A stretch of DNA of 64,000 nt from Eikenella corrodens (lineage in GTDB: Bacteria > Pseudomonadota > Gammaproteobacteria > Burkholderiales > Neisseriaceae), in assembly GCF_003990355.1 (NCBI RefSeq), contig NZ_CP034670.1, positions 1,984,001 to 2,048,000 of the forward strand, read 5' to 3'. The notes under the pieces were generated by a model. It saw nothing but the letters and a program-made list of their open reading frames with translations, had not been told where the DNA came from and did no database searches. The position numbers and the translations under genes were made by a program. Position 1 is the first letter of the stretch, and each line of letters starts with the position of its first letter. Positions 1 through 8,116 of the stretch are shown in pieces.

Positions 1-2462
1 GCCTGGCCGGCCGCTATCTCGTGCTCATGCCGAACAATCCGCGCGGTGGAGGCATTTCCCGCCGTATCGAAGGCGAAGAGCGCCAAGAGCTCAAAGCCGC
101 CATGAGCGAGCTTGATGTGCCGCCCGGCATGAGTCTGATCGCCCGCACCGCCGGCATCGGCCGCAGCGTGGAAGAGTTGCAATGGGATTTCAACTACCTA
201 TTGCAACTGTGGCGCGCCATCGAAGAAGCCGGCAACGCCCATCAAGACCCTTATCTCCTCTTCATGGAGAGCTCCCTGCTCATCCGCGCCATCCGCGACC
301 ACTACCGTTCCGACATCGGCGAAATCCTCATCGACAACCGCGAAGTGTTCGACCAAGTGCAGGAATTCATGAGCTATGTGATGCCGCACAACGTGGGCAA
401 GCTCAAATACTACGACGACCACATCCCGCTCTTCTCCCGCTTCCAAATCGAGCACCAAATCGAAAGCGCCTTCTCGCGCTCCGTGAGCCTGCCTTCCGGC
501 GGCGCCATCGTGATCGACCACACCGAAGCCCTGGTTTCCGTAGACGTGAACTCCGCCCGCTCCACCCGCGGCGCCGACATCGAAGAAACCGCCTTCCAAA
601 CCAATATGGAAGCCGCCGAAGAAGTGGCCCGCCAAATGCGCCTGCGCGACTTGGGCGGCCTGATCGTGATCGACTTCATCGACATGGAAAACCCCAAGCA
701 CCAGCGCGATGTGGAAAACACCCTGCGCGACGCGCTGCGGAAAGACCGCGCCCGCGTGCAGATGGGCAAACTTTCCCGCTTCGGCCTGCTTGAGCTTTCC
801 CGCCAACGCCTGCGCCCCTCCCTGGGCGAAAGCAGCCACGTGGCCTGCCCACGCTGCGCCGGCACCGGCGTGATTCGCGGCATCGAATCCACCGCCCTGC
901 ACGTGTTGCGCATCATCCAAGAAGAAGCGATGAAGGACAACACCGAAGAAGTGCACGCCCAAGTGCCGGTGGACGTGGCCACCTTCCTGCTCAACGAAAA
1001 ACGCGCCGAGCTGTTCGGCCTGGAAGAGCGGTTGGACGTATCCATCCTGATGATTCCCAACACCCATCTGGAAAACCCGCACTACAACATCACCCGCGTG
1101 CGCCCCGACGACGTGGACGACGACGCCGAGCCCAGCTACAAACAAGTCGAAATCCCCGAAGAAGACGACAGCCAAACCTTGGAAATCGGCCGCCAAGCCA
1201 AGCCGGTGAAACCCGAGCCCGCGGTAAAAGGCATCAAACACAGCAGCCCCGCCCCCGTGGTGCAACAGCCTGCCGAACCCGGCCTGCTGGCCGGTATCGG
1301 CGCCTGGTTTGCCAAATTGTTCGGCGGCGGCGAAACCAAACCTGCCGAAGCCCCCGCAGCCAACAATGGGCGTAATGGCGGCAATCGCGGCAAAGCCCCG
1401 CAAAACCGCAACCGCCGCAACCGCAGCCAGCAGCGCGGCCAAAACCAAAACGGCAACAGCCGCCCGCCGCGCCAGCAAGCTGCCGACGATGCCGAAACCT
1501 TGGGTAACCGCGCCCCGCAACAGCTGGCTGAAAAATCCGCTGCCGAGCAGCAATCCAACCCGCGCCAACGCCGCCGCCAACGCAAAGACAGCGATGTTCA
1601 GGTAGCCTCGGCCGAAAACGACAAGCTGCAGACTGCTCGCCAAGCGGTTGATATTCCCGAACGCTTTGCTGACGAAACCGGCAGCCCTGCGGAAAACCAA
1701 GAGCGTGGCAGCGAACACGGCGATCGCGAGCGCAACAATGAGCGCGGCGAACGCAACGAACGCCGCTCCGGCCGCGACCGCCGCCAAGAAAACGGCCAAC
1801 GCAACGGCAAAGGCCGTGGCCGCCAGCGCAACATCCCCTCTGCGCAGAAAATCATCCAATATCTGGATATTCCGCTGCAAGCCGAGCTGGTGAAATCCGC
1901 TGCCGACGTGGTATTGGGCCTGCACACCGAAGCACCCGCCCCCATGCTGCAGCCTGATGAGACCGACATCGACAAACCGCTGGTCATCACCATCCCCGAA
2001 GTGGTCGATGAAGCCGATGCGCCCACCTTCGTGTTTGCCGAAGAAAACACCGCCGAAGCCGTGGAAGATGCCGAAGCCGTCAACCCGGCTGCCGTTGCGG
2101 AAACGGCGCGGGAAGAAGCCGTTGTGGTGGAAACCGTGGCCGTAGAAACCTCATCCGTCGAAACCCAAGCCGCTCCGGAAGCTGCTCCTGTTGATGATTC
2201 CATCGCTGCCGCAGCCCAAGCTGTAGAAACTGCAGCGGCAGCCGTAGCACAACCCGCGCCGCAACAACAAACCGCAGCCGAACCCACAGCCGCCGACCTA
2301 GGTGGTCTAGTATTGGTGCAAACCGATCCCGCCGCGCTCACCGCCGTTCAGCCCGAGCCCGAACAGCCCAAAGGCCTGCGCCGCGCCGATGTTGCCCCCG
2401 CCGCCCCGGCCGCCGTGCCCGAACCGCAGCAACTGCAGCAAGTGGAAACCCACCACAGCTGA
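1..2462 (+). CDS. rne: Ribonuclease E, 3' part (5' end outside window)
   Basis: Essential endoribonuclease of mRNA decay and rRNA/tRNA processing, acting at the inner membrane. The reading frame is open from base 3, so the N-terminal S1 and 5'-sensor part lies outside. Visible are the GRYLVLMPNNPRGG segment, the DNase I-like core with the two metal-binding aspartates in VSVDVNS and VIDFIDM, and the zinc-link CPRCAGTG. After about base 1120 the protein becomes a low-complexity scaffold: a short amphipathic stretch (GIGAWFAKLFGGG, near 1297-1335) that could touch the membrane as in E. coli RNase E, an Arg/Gln/Asn-rich RNA-binding stretch, then an Ala/Val/Glu-rich tail. The catalytic half is certain by family; the scaffold roles are inferred from composition. 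Long antiparallel open frames over this gene are GC-rich shadows. Confidence 0.96.
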   Translation, partial: LAGRYLVLMPNNPRGGGISRRIEGEERQELKAAMSELDVPPGMSLIARTAGIGRSVEELQWDFNYLLQLWRAIEEAGNAHQDPYLLFMESSLLIRAIRDHYRSDIGEILIDNREVFDQVQEFMSYVMPHNVGKLKYYDDHIPLFSRFQIEHQIESAFSRSVSLPSGGAIVIDHTEALVSVDVNSARSTRGADIEETAFQTNMEAAEEVARQMRLRDLGGLIVIDFIDMENPKHQRDVENTLRDALRKDRARVQMGKLSRFGLLELSRQRLRPSLGESSHVACPRCAGTGVIRGIESTALHVLRIIQEEAMKDNTEEVHAQVPVDVATFLLNEKRAELFGLEERLDVSILMIPNTHLENPHYNITRVRPDDVDDDAEPSYKQVEIPEEDDSQTLEIGRQAKPVKPEPAVKGIKHSSPAPVVQQPAEPGLLAGIGAWFAKLFGGGETKPAEAPAANNGRNGGNRGKAPQNRNRRNRSQQRGQNQNGNSRPPRQQAADDAETLGNRAPQQLAEKSAAEQQSNPRQRRRQRKDSDVQVASAENDKLQTARQAVDIPERFADETGSPAENQERGSEHGDRERNNERGERNERRSGRDRRQENGQRNGKGRGRQRNIPSAQKIIQYLDIPLQAELVKSAADVVLGLHTEAPAPMLQPDETDIDKPLVITIPEVVDEADAPTFVFAEENTAEAVEDAEAVNPAAVAETAREEAVVVETVAVETSSVETQAAPEAAPVDDSIAAAAQAVETAAAAVAQPAPQQQTAAEPTAADLGGLVLVQTDPAALTAVQPEPEQPKGLRRADVAPAAPAAVPEPQQLQQVETHHS

Positions 2463-2470
2463 TCTATGTT

Positions 2471-2482
2471 TTCAGGTAGCCT
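2471..2482 (-). repeat. Eikenella-type DNA uptake sequence (representative copy)
   Basis: TTCAGGTAGCCT, the complement of AGGCTACCTGAA, matches the AG-eikDUS dialect. The same word recurs through the whole window in intergenic DNA (for example near 2546, 9691, 13323, 15285, 28442, 33685, 46733, 49500, 59385) and inside genes, where it encodes GYLK or FSGSL peptides. In Neisseriaceae these words are recognised by ComP during transformation. Inverted pairs are annotated separately as terminators. Confidence 0.95.
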
Positions 2483-2490
2483 GCCCAGGC

Positions 2491-2534
2491 CACAAACCAA
2501 CCGCCCCGAACAAATGCTTGGGGCGGTTTGTTAT
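2491..2534 (+). terminator. Intrinsic terminator after rne
   Basis: The stem ACCGCCCC/GGGGCGGT, flanked by further pairing of AACAAAC-like arms and followed by TTTGTT, stands 30 bases after the rne stop. It is flanked by two DUS copies in opposite orientation, which could form a larger alternative hairpin. Confidence 0.75.
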
Positions 2535-2963
2535 CGGCGATTTGAGGCTACCTGAAATCTAATCGCAAAATAGCCGAACGGATTTTGGAATAAAGTCGGC
2601 GCAAGGCGGCGAGCTGCAGGCGACACAAAAATTCGGCAAGACGAACCCATGCCGTGCCAAATTAGGTTGACTTGCCATACGGCAGGGCGGCGAGCCAACA
2701 CCGCATGAAATGAAGCGCTTCAGCCATAGTAAACCAACTCATCCCCCGCCCCCTATTTTCAGGTAGCCTCCCCTCCCGCCTGAGGCCGACTGAAAACATT
2801 GCTACCCGTTTTATGGTGGATTACTCGGCTGAAACCCGCTTTCAGGTAGCCTTTTGTGCCAAATCCTTATAAAATCGGCAACTTGTTTTTTACTCATTCC
2901 GGCACGGCAGGCAAGCTGCAACCGCCCGCCATACAGCCGCACTCAAACCACTCCGAGACCACC
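2535..2963. other. Intergenic region rne-ileS
   Basis: No convincing gene. It contains at least three DUS copies. Between about 2595 and 2700 there is sequence resembling the core of the Correia-type repeats seen elsewhere (GGCGCAAGGCGGCGAGC, and again CGGCAGGGCGGCGAGCC) but without intact TATAG ends, so it may be a decayed copy. The ileS leader follows; I see no clear promoter. Confidence 0.4.
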
Positions 2964-5750
2964 ATGACCGACTACTCCCAAACCGTAAACCTCTACGAAT
3001 CCCCCTTCCCCATGCGCGGCAATCTGGCCAAGCGCGAACCGGCGTGGGTGAAGCAGTGGCAGGACGAAAAACGTTATCAGAAGCTGCGCCAAATTGCCGC
3101 CGGCCGCCCCAAATTCATCCTGCACGACGGCCCGCCCTATGCCAACGGCGACATCCACATCGGTCATGCGGTCAATAAAATCCTGAAAGACATCATCATC
3201 CGCAGCAAAACGCTGGCGGGCTTCGACGCGCCCTATGTGCCGGGCTGGGACTGCCACGGCCTGCCGATTGAAGTGATGGTGGAAAAACTGCACGGCAAGG
3301 AAATGCCGCCCAGCAAGTTCCGCGAGCTGTGCCGCCAATATGCCGCCGAGCAGATTCTGCGCCAGAAAAAAGACTTTATCCGCCTGGGCGTGATTGGCGA
3401 TTGGGAAAACCCCTACCTGACCATGGACTATAAAACCGAAGCCGACACCGTGCGCACGCTGGGCGAAATTTACAAAGCAGGCTACCTGTATCGCGGCGCG
3501 AAGCCCGTGCAATTCTGCTTGGACTGCGGCTCGTCGCTGGCCGAGGCCGAAGTGGAATACAAAGACAAAACCTCTCACGCGATTGACGTGGCCTACCGCT
3601 TTCAAGACAACGCCGCACTGGCCAAGGCTTTCAGGCTGCCTGAAATCTCCGGCGACGCGTTTGCCGTGATTTGGACCACCACCCCGTGGACGCTGCCCGC
3701 TACTCAGGCAGTTTCTGCCGGCGCAGACATCGTGTACCAACTGATCGACACGCCGCGCGGCAAACTGGTGCTGGCCAAAGATTTGGCCGAAGCCGCACTG
3801 GAACGCTATGGTTTTTCAGGTAGCCCTATACTTGCCGAATGTACTGGTGCCGATTTAGAAAATATACTGGCTGAACATCCGCTTATTGATGGTCGAGATA
3901 TCCCAGTAATCAACGGCGACCACGTAACTACCGAAGCCGGTACCGGTCTCGTGCACACCGCCCCCGCGCACGGTTTGGAAGACTATTTCGTCTGCAACCA
4001 ATACGGCATCGAGCTCTACAACCCCGTGAACGCGCAAGGCCGCTATATCGCCGAAGTGCCGCGCTTGGCAGGCATGACCGTGTGGGAAGCCAACCAGCCG
4101 ATTATCGACTGGCTGCAAGAAAACGGCCGCCTGCTCGCCCACGGCAAAATCGAACACAGCTACGCCCACTGCTGGCGGCACAAAACCCCGCTGATTTACC
4201 GCGCCACCGGCCAATGGTTTATCGGCATGGACAAAGCCGGCACAGACGGCAAAACCCTGCGCGACAAAGCCCTGAAAGCCGTGGACGACACCGAATTCTT
4301 CCCCGCCTGGGGACGTGCGCGGCTGGAAGCCATGATTGAAGGCCGCCCCGACTGGGTGGTGAGCCGCCAGCGTTTCTGGGGCACGCCGATGACCTTCTTC
4401 GCCCACAAAGAAACCGGCGAGCTGCACCCCGATTCCGCCGCGTTGTTGGAAAAAGTCGCCCTGCTCATCGAGAAAAAAGGCATCAACGCCTGGTTTGAGC
4501 TGGATAAAGCCGAGCTGCTGTCGCCCGAAGACTGCGAGCAATACGACAAACTGCCCGACACCATGGACGTGTGGTTCGATTCAGGCAGCACCCACTTCTC
4601 CGTGCTGAAACAGCGCCCCGAGCTCGCCTGGCCGGCCGATTTGTATCTGGAAGGCAGCGACCAGCACCGCGGCTGGTTCCAATCCTCCATGCTCACCGGC
4701 TGCGCCACCCTCGGCCGCGCGCCCTACAAACAACTGCTCACCCACGGCTTCGTGGTCGATCAGAACGGGCGCAAAATGTCCAAATCCATCGGCAACGTGG
4801 TCGCCCCGCAGGAGGTGTATAACGAATTCGGCGCCGACATCCTGCGCCTGTGGGCCGCCGCCACCGATTACAGCGGCGAACTGGCGATTTCCAAAGAAAT
4901 CCTCAAACGCGTAACCGAAAGCTACCGCCGCATCCGCAACACGCTCAGCTTCCTGTTTGCCAACCTCAAAGACTTCAACCCGATTGAAGACGCCGTGCCG
5001 CAGGCCGACATGGTGGAAATCGACCGCTACGCCCTCGTGCTGGCGCGCCAGTTGCAGGAGAAAGTTTCAGGTAGCCACTACCCGCGCTACGCCTTCCACT
5101 TCGCCGTGCAGGACATCGTACAGTTCTGCTCCGAAGACCTCGGTGCGTTCTATCTGGACATCCTGAAAGACCGTCTCTACACCACCAAAAAAGACGGCCA
5201 CGCCCGCCGCAGCGCGCAAACCGCGCTCTACCACATCACCCGCAGCCTCGTGCTTTTGATGTCGCCCATCCTCTGCTTCACTGCCGAAGAAGCGTGGGAC
5301 ATCATCGGCGGCGGCGAAGAAGACAGCGTGCTCTACCACACCCTGCACGACTTCCCGCCCATCCCCGCCGCCGGCGAAGCCGCACTCACGGAAAAATGGA
5401 CGCACATCCGCGAAGCCCGCGCCGTTGTAAACGCCGCCATCGAGCCGCTGCGTGCCGACAAAACCGTCGGCTCGTCCTTGCAGGCCGAAGTCGTCCTCAC
5501 CGCGCCCGAACCGCAATACGGCTACCTGAAAGCACTCGGCAGCGAACTGCGCTTCGCCATGCTCGTTTCCAAAATCGAGCTGCAAAAAGGCGGCGAGCTC
5601 ACCGCCGAAGTCCGCCCCAGCACTGAGGCCAAATGCGAACGCTGCTGGCACTATGTGGACAGCGTAGGCAGCGTTGCCGCCCACCCCACCCTGTGCGTCC
5701 GCTGCGCCGGGAATGTGGATGGCAAAGGCGAAGAGCGGGATTACGCCTAA
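2964..5750 (+). CDS. ileS: Isoleucyl-tRNA synthetase
   Basis: Class I aminoacyl-tRNA synthetase charging tRNA-Ile, cytoplasmic, 928 residues, a normal length. The HIGH signature appears as DIHIGH near residue 65 and the KMSKS loop as GRKMSKSIGN near residue 604, with the CP1 editing domain between them (TTTPWTLPATQA, GTGLVHTAPAHG). The C-terminal zinc finger CERCW...CVRC is intact. The start at MTDYSQTVNLYESPF matches the family N-terminus; an upstream in-frame extension is non-conserved. Three DUS-like words lie inside the gene, near 3633, 3814 and 5068. The stretch around 3812-3925 uses AT-ending codons (tta, ata, gat) unlike the rest of the gene, which suggests an imported allele patch. 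A strong terminator follows. Confidence 0.97.
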   Translation: MTDYSQTVNLYESPFPMRGNLAKREPAWVKQWQDEKRYQKLRQIAAGRPKFILHDGPPYANGDIHIGHAVNKILKDIIIRSKTLAGFDAPYVPGWDCHGLPIEVMVEKLHGKEMPPSKFRELCRQYAAEQILRQKKDFIRLGVIGDWENPYLTMDYKTEADTVRTLGEIYKAGYLYRGAKPVQFCLDCGSSLAEAEVEYKDKTSHAIDVAYRFQDNAALAKAFRLPEISGDAFAVIWTTTPWTLPATQAVSAGADIVYQLIDTPRGKLVLAKDLAEAALERYGFSGSPILAECTGADLENILAEHPLIDGRDIPVINGDHVTTEAGTGLVHTAPAHGLEDYFVCNQYGIELYNPVNAQGRYIAEVPRLAGMTVWEANQPIIDWLQENGRLLAHGKIEHSYAHCWRHKTPLIYRATGQWFIGMDKAGTDGKTLRDKALKAVDDTEFFPAWGRARLEAMIEGRPDWVVSRQRFWGTPMTFFAHKETGELHPDSAALLEKVALLIEKKGINAWFELDKAELLSPEDCEQYDKLPDTMDVWFDSGSTHFSVLKQRPELAWPADLYLEGSDQHRGWFQSSMLTGCATLGRAPYKQLLTHGFVVDQNGRKMSKSIGNVVAPQEVYNEFGADILRLWAAATDYSGELAISKEILKRVTESYRRIRNTLSFLFANLKDFNPIEDAVPQADMVEIDRYALVLARQLQEKVSGSHYPRYAFHFAVQDIVQFCSEDLGAFYLDILKDRLYTTKKDGHARRSAQTALYHITRSLVLLMSPILCFTAEEAWDIIGGGEEDSVLYHTLHDFPPIPAAGEAALTEKWTHIREARAVVNAAIEPLRADKTVGSSLQAEVVLTAPEPQYGYLKALGSELRFAMLVSKIELQKGGELTAEVRPSTEAKCERCWHYVDSVGSVAAHPTLCVRCAGNVDGKGEERDYA

Positions 5751-5805
5751 GCCGGTTGAGGCTACCTGAAAGCATCAGCCTCAACGAAATTAAACTATCC
5801 GCAGC

Positions 5806-5837
5806 AAAAAGGTGGGCATTGGTTGCCCACCTTTTTT
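5806..5837 (+). terminator. Intrinsic terminator after ileS
   Basis: Perfect stem GGTGGGCA/TGCCCACC with a five-base loop and runs of A before and T after, so it could work in both directions. A DUS overlaps the T-run. Confidence 0.9.
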
Positions 5838-5858
5838 CAGGTAGCCTGAAAGCGCATA

Positions 5859-5963
5859 TATAGTGAATTAAATTTGAACCAGTACAGCGCTGTCTCGCCT
5901 TGCCGTAACGTGTGTACTGTCTGCGGCTCGCCACCTTGTCCTGATTTTTGTTAATCTACTATA
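5859..5963 (-). mobile_element. Correia-type repeat (CREE/NEMIS-like MITE), copy a
   Basis: About 105 bases bounded by TATAGTGAATTA and TAATCTACTATA. The interior carries the conserved words GTACTGTCTGCGGCTCGCC and CCTTGTCCTGATTTTTG known from Neisseria Correia elements. It lacks the roughly 50-base insert of the long class. Orientation is given relative to the AGGACAAGGCGGCGAGCC strand. Confidence 0.85.
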
Positions 5964-6055
5964 GTTTAAAGCTTTGTTTCTTCAGTCCGCAGAGTATGCC
6001 ATGATTAGGCCTTCAAAGTTGAGTATTGAACTATTCTGTTTTTAATTGACTATAA
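5961..6055 (-). mobile_element. Remnant: left end of the IS630-family element
   Basis: Reverse complement of the first about 95 bases of the IS630-type element found at 24581, including the terminal repeat (TTTTTAATTGACTATA) and the first codons of its transposase. Identity is high but not perfect. It stops at TAGTTTAA, the same eight bases used as target by the IS1016-type insertion in the other copy, and abuts the end of Correia-type repeat copy a. Confidence 0.8.
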
Positions 6056-6294
6056 TGATTTCTATACCCAGCATACGAAAGAGTTGATACACGGATAGGA
6101 TGGGTCTCCACCCATCAATCCTTATATGCTTTACAATGGTGGGCTGAAGCCCACCCTACAAATGTATCTATTTCAAAATATGTTAGCTATACATACACGG
6201 TATCGAGTCGCGGCAGTCGTCGGTCGGGCTTTTGAATCTAACGCTTGCTTGCTATTTACTGAATAAGATGCATAAAATTTTAGGAGCAATGGAA
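6056..6294. other. Intergenic, small hairpins
   Basis: No gene seen. It holds two short inverted repeats, GATGGGTCTCCACCCATC and GGTGGGCTGAAGCCCACC; the second is a common intergenic motif in this family. Base composition drops sharply to AT-rich at about 6240. Confidence 0.4.
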
Positions 6295-6774
6295 ATGGCT
6301 AACCTAGCAGGGTTATTTTATAGATATAATCTAGATAAATGCATTACTATTCAAGTCAAGTCCTATATGGCAATATTTCCTATTTTTACCATATTAATAT
6401 CTTTTTATAGAAAATTAATTATCTCATTATTTATATATAAAAGCCTAATATTGCTTATACCTATCGGCATTTCAATATTACAATATTATATCTTTATTGT
6501 AGAGTTTTCAAAACTAGACAATCAAAGCAAAAGAAACTTCTTTAATGATTTATTCCCATTAGAATGGGAACAAACCCGAACGAGAGGATTATCTGGAACA
6601 AAAAGTATATACCTGTTATATATCTTATCATTACTTATCTTTTTGTATTATACTAATAATGAAATGAGTTTATCATTAATCATTTCTACATGTATATTAA
6701 TGTTCATTCATACCATATGTATATTCCTTATTTTTCTACATATCCATTATTGTATTAAATTTAGAAATCAGTAA
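6295..6774 (+). CDS. AT-rich hydrophobic membrane protein, unknown function
   Basis: Predicted protein of 159 residues with three or four hydrophobic segments (for example IFPIFTILISF, SLILLIPIGISIL, YLLYILSLLIFLYY, IISTCILMFIHTICIFLIFL) and a central charged loop (KLDNQSKRNFFNDLFPLEWEQ). I do not recognise a family. The ATG chosen has AGGAG eight bases upstream; in-frame alternatives at 6289 and 6268 and a TTG at 6232 are less well placed. Base composition is far more AT-rich than neighbours, so it is probably acquired. It lies between IS630 debris and gene fragments. A membrane-bound immunity protein is possible but untested. Confidence 0.6.
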   Translation: MANLAGLFYRYNLDKCITIQVKSYMAIFPIFTILISFYRKLIISLFIYKSLILLIPIGISILQYYIFIVEFSKLDNQSKRNFFNDLFPLEWEQTRTRGLSGTKSIYLLYILSLLIFLYYTNNEMSLSLIISTCILMFIHTICIFLIFLHIHYCIKFRNQ

Positions 6775-7042
6775 ATTACTTTTATAAACAAGCGCAACCC
6801 ACATGGGCAGAATATATGCGAAACGCACATGGTTTTCAGTTTCGGGCAGCAGTTGTAGGCCAAATTCTCGAATCTGAAATTTGGGCATAAATAGCCCAAG
6901 TATCCGACACCTACGTTTACTGCAAAAAGACGGCCAAACCCATTTGCTGGAATTCGTGCGCCAAGACGAACGTATTCCACCCAATCCTGACAAAGAATCC
7001 CGCCTGGTATATGAAGACGAGGAAATCGACGACTATTTGATG
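6775..7042 (+). pseudogene. Gene fragments cut off by a Correia-type repeat
   Basis: Two protein-like pieces in different frames. The first reads PTWAEYMRNAHGFQFRAAVV and continues to GQILESEIWA then a stop. The second, starting beside that stop, reads RHLRLLQKDGQTHLLEFVRQ on to YEDEEIDDYL and then runs into the repeat at 7043. They may be one broken gene or two. I do not recognise a family; the reading as real coding debris rests on their amino-acid composition only. Confidence 0.4.
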
Positions 7043-7148
7043 TATAGTGGATTAAATTTAAATCAGGACAAGGCGGCGAGCCGCAGACAGTACACACGTT
7101 ACGGCAAGGCGAGACAACGCTGTACTGGTTTAAATTTAATTCACTATA
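7043..7148 (+). mobile_element. Correia-type repeat, copy b
   Basis: 106 bases with near-perfect ends TATAGTGGATTAAATTTAAA and its counterpart TTTAAATTTAATTCACTATA, and the standard interior. It interrupts the coding debris on its left. Confidence 0.9.
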
Positions 7149-7198
7149 TCAGCATAAAAATGCTTGGTTGGTGGTGTAGGCAGGCCTGTCTATGCGTC

Positions 7199-7234
7199 AA
7201 AAGGCTACCTGAAAATCAGTTTTCAGGTAGCCTT
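7199..7234. terminator. Inverted DUS pair
   Basis: AAGGCTACCTGAAAA and TTTTCAGGTAGCCTT pair over a four-base loop, followed by TTCC. It lies upstream of tRNA-Lys and would stop read-through from the islet. Confidence 0.65.
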
Positions 7235-7302
7235 TCCTCTTTCACCATGCCAACCATGCTTGACAGTCTGTTAGAGCATTTTTACAATACACAACGTCAC
7301 AT

Positions 7303-7378
7303 GGGTCGTTAGCTCAGTTGGTAGAGCAGCGGACTCTTAATCCGTAGGTCGAGCGTTCGAGCCGCTCACGACCCACCA
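7303..7378 (+). tRNA. tRNA-Lys(CTT)
   Basis: Seventy-six bases including encoded CCA. The acceptor GGGTCGT pairs with ACGACCC, the D arm AGCTCAGTTGGTAGAGC is canonical, the anticodon loop is CTCTTAA (anticodon CTT), and the T arm contains GTTCGAG. A terminator follows directly. Confidence 0.95.
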
Positions 7379-7382
7379 AAAT

Positions 7383-7425
7383 AAAACCAGACTAAGCAAT
7401 CACTTAGCCTGGTTTTTGTTTTTCG
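7383..7425. terminator. Terminator after tRNA-Lys
   Basis: AAACCAG-A-CTAAG pairs with CTTAG-C-CTGGTTT around a six-base loop, with T-rich sequence after it and A-rich before it. It can serve both the tRNA and the convergent operon on the other strand. Confidence 0.8.
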
Positions 7426-7471
7426 CATAGCGCGTCAAATTAAATCACTTTGGCAAAATCTTGCCCTATCC

Positions 7472-8116
7472 CTACCCATAAAACAGCATCCACAGCGCGC
7501 GCAGCAGGGCAATCAGCAGGATTTTTTCGCCAGCCAACAAACAGGCTACCTGAAAAAGCAAACTGATCAGCAACACGCCCTGAAGCTGCAAGGGGCTGAA
7601 CAGCAGCACATCATCGCGGCTCAAATAACGCCGGTGCAACCACATCAGCAGCATCAGCAGCGCCTGCCCGGCGATCCACAGCAGCGGTTTGAGGAAATAC
7701 AGCGTGACAAGGCCGGTAAGCAGCGGGGCAGACATCCCTTGCGGATACTGCCAGCCCGCCAGCAAGAGCAAAAACAAAAACGTAATATGCTGCACCGCGC
7801 CGGCCACGGCAAAATAGGCCAGAAACACCCCGCCGCCGCCCAGCCGCCAGCCCATCTGCCGCGCATCGTAGCGCCAGCCGTTGGCAAACAGAAACAGGCT
7901 GCCCAGCGCAAAATAGCCGTACACCGGATAGAGATTGGCCACATGGGTAATCCCCAGCACGCCGGGCATAATCCGCGCGCTGAGGATGCCGAAGCCCAGC
8001 CACAGCATCACGCTGCCCCACAGCCAGGAAAACTGCTGCCGCTGGAACGCCAAAGTCAGAAACACGGCGATATACACCGATAGCGCCCACAAAGTCGGGC
8101 TCTGCCAGGCCATCAT
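7472..8116 (-). CDS. Polytopic membrane protein, unknown function
   Basis: 214 residues with six or seven hydrophobic segments (SVYIAVFLTLAF, VMLWLGFGIL, YFALGSLFLFANG, VFLAYFAVAGAV, ITFLFLLLLAGW, LLTGLVTLYFLKPLLW, VLLISLLFQVACLL). The start ATG overlaps the TGA of the DUF484 gene in an ATGA arrangement, so translation is probably coupled and this is the third gene of the dapF operon. In many Proteobacteria xerC follows DUF484 here; this protein is not a recombinase. No family recognised. A DUS lies inside the 3' part. Confidence 0.75.
   Translation of the reverse strand: MMAWQSPTLWALSVYIAVFLTLAFQRQQFSWLWGSVMLWLGFGILSARIMPGVLGITHVANLYPVYGYFALGSLFLFANGWRYDARQMGWRLGGGGVFLAYFAVAGAVQHITFLFLLLLAGWQYPQGMSAPLLTGLVTLYFLKPLLWIAGQALLMLLMWLHRRYLSRDDVLLFSPLQLQGVLLISLLFQVACLLAGEKILLIALLRALWMLFYG

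Noticed and set aside
198..1925. Long open frame on the minus strand across rne
   Set aside because: Low-complexity Ala/Gly/Val/Phe-rich translation typical of the antisense of a GC-rich gene; rne is clearly coding on the other strand.
2595..2700. Complete Correia-type repeat between rne and ileS
   Set aside because: Only core-like words are present and no TATAG ends pair up, so it is at most a decayed copy.
6131..6175. GGTGGGCTGAAGCCCACC hairpin as a terminator or novel element
   Set aside because: It is a common intergenic motif in this family and has no T-run or associated gene here.
7043..7378. tRNA-Lys as attachment site of a genomic island
   Set aside because: No integrase and no duplicated tRNA 3' end were found near the AT-rich islet.
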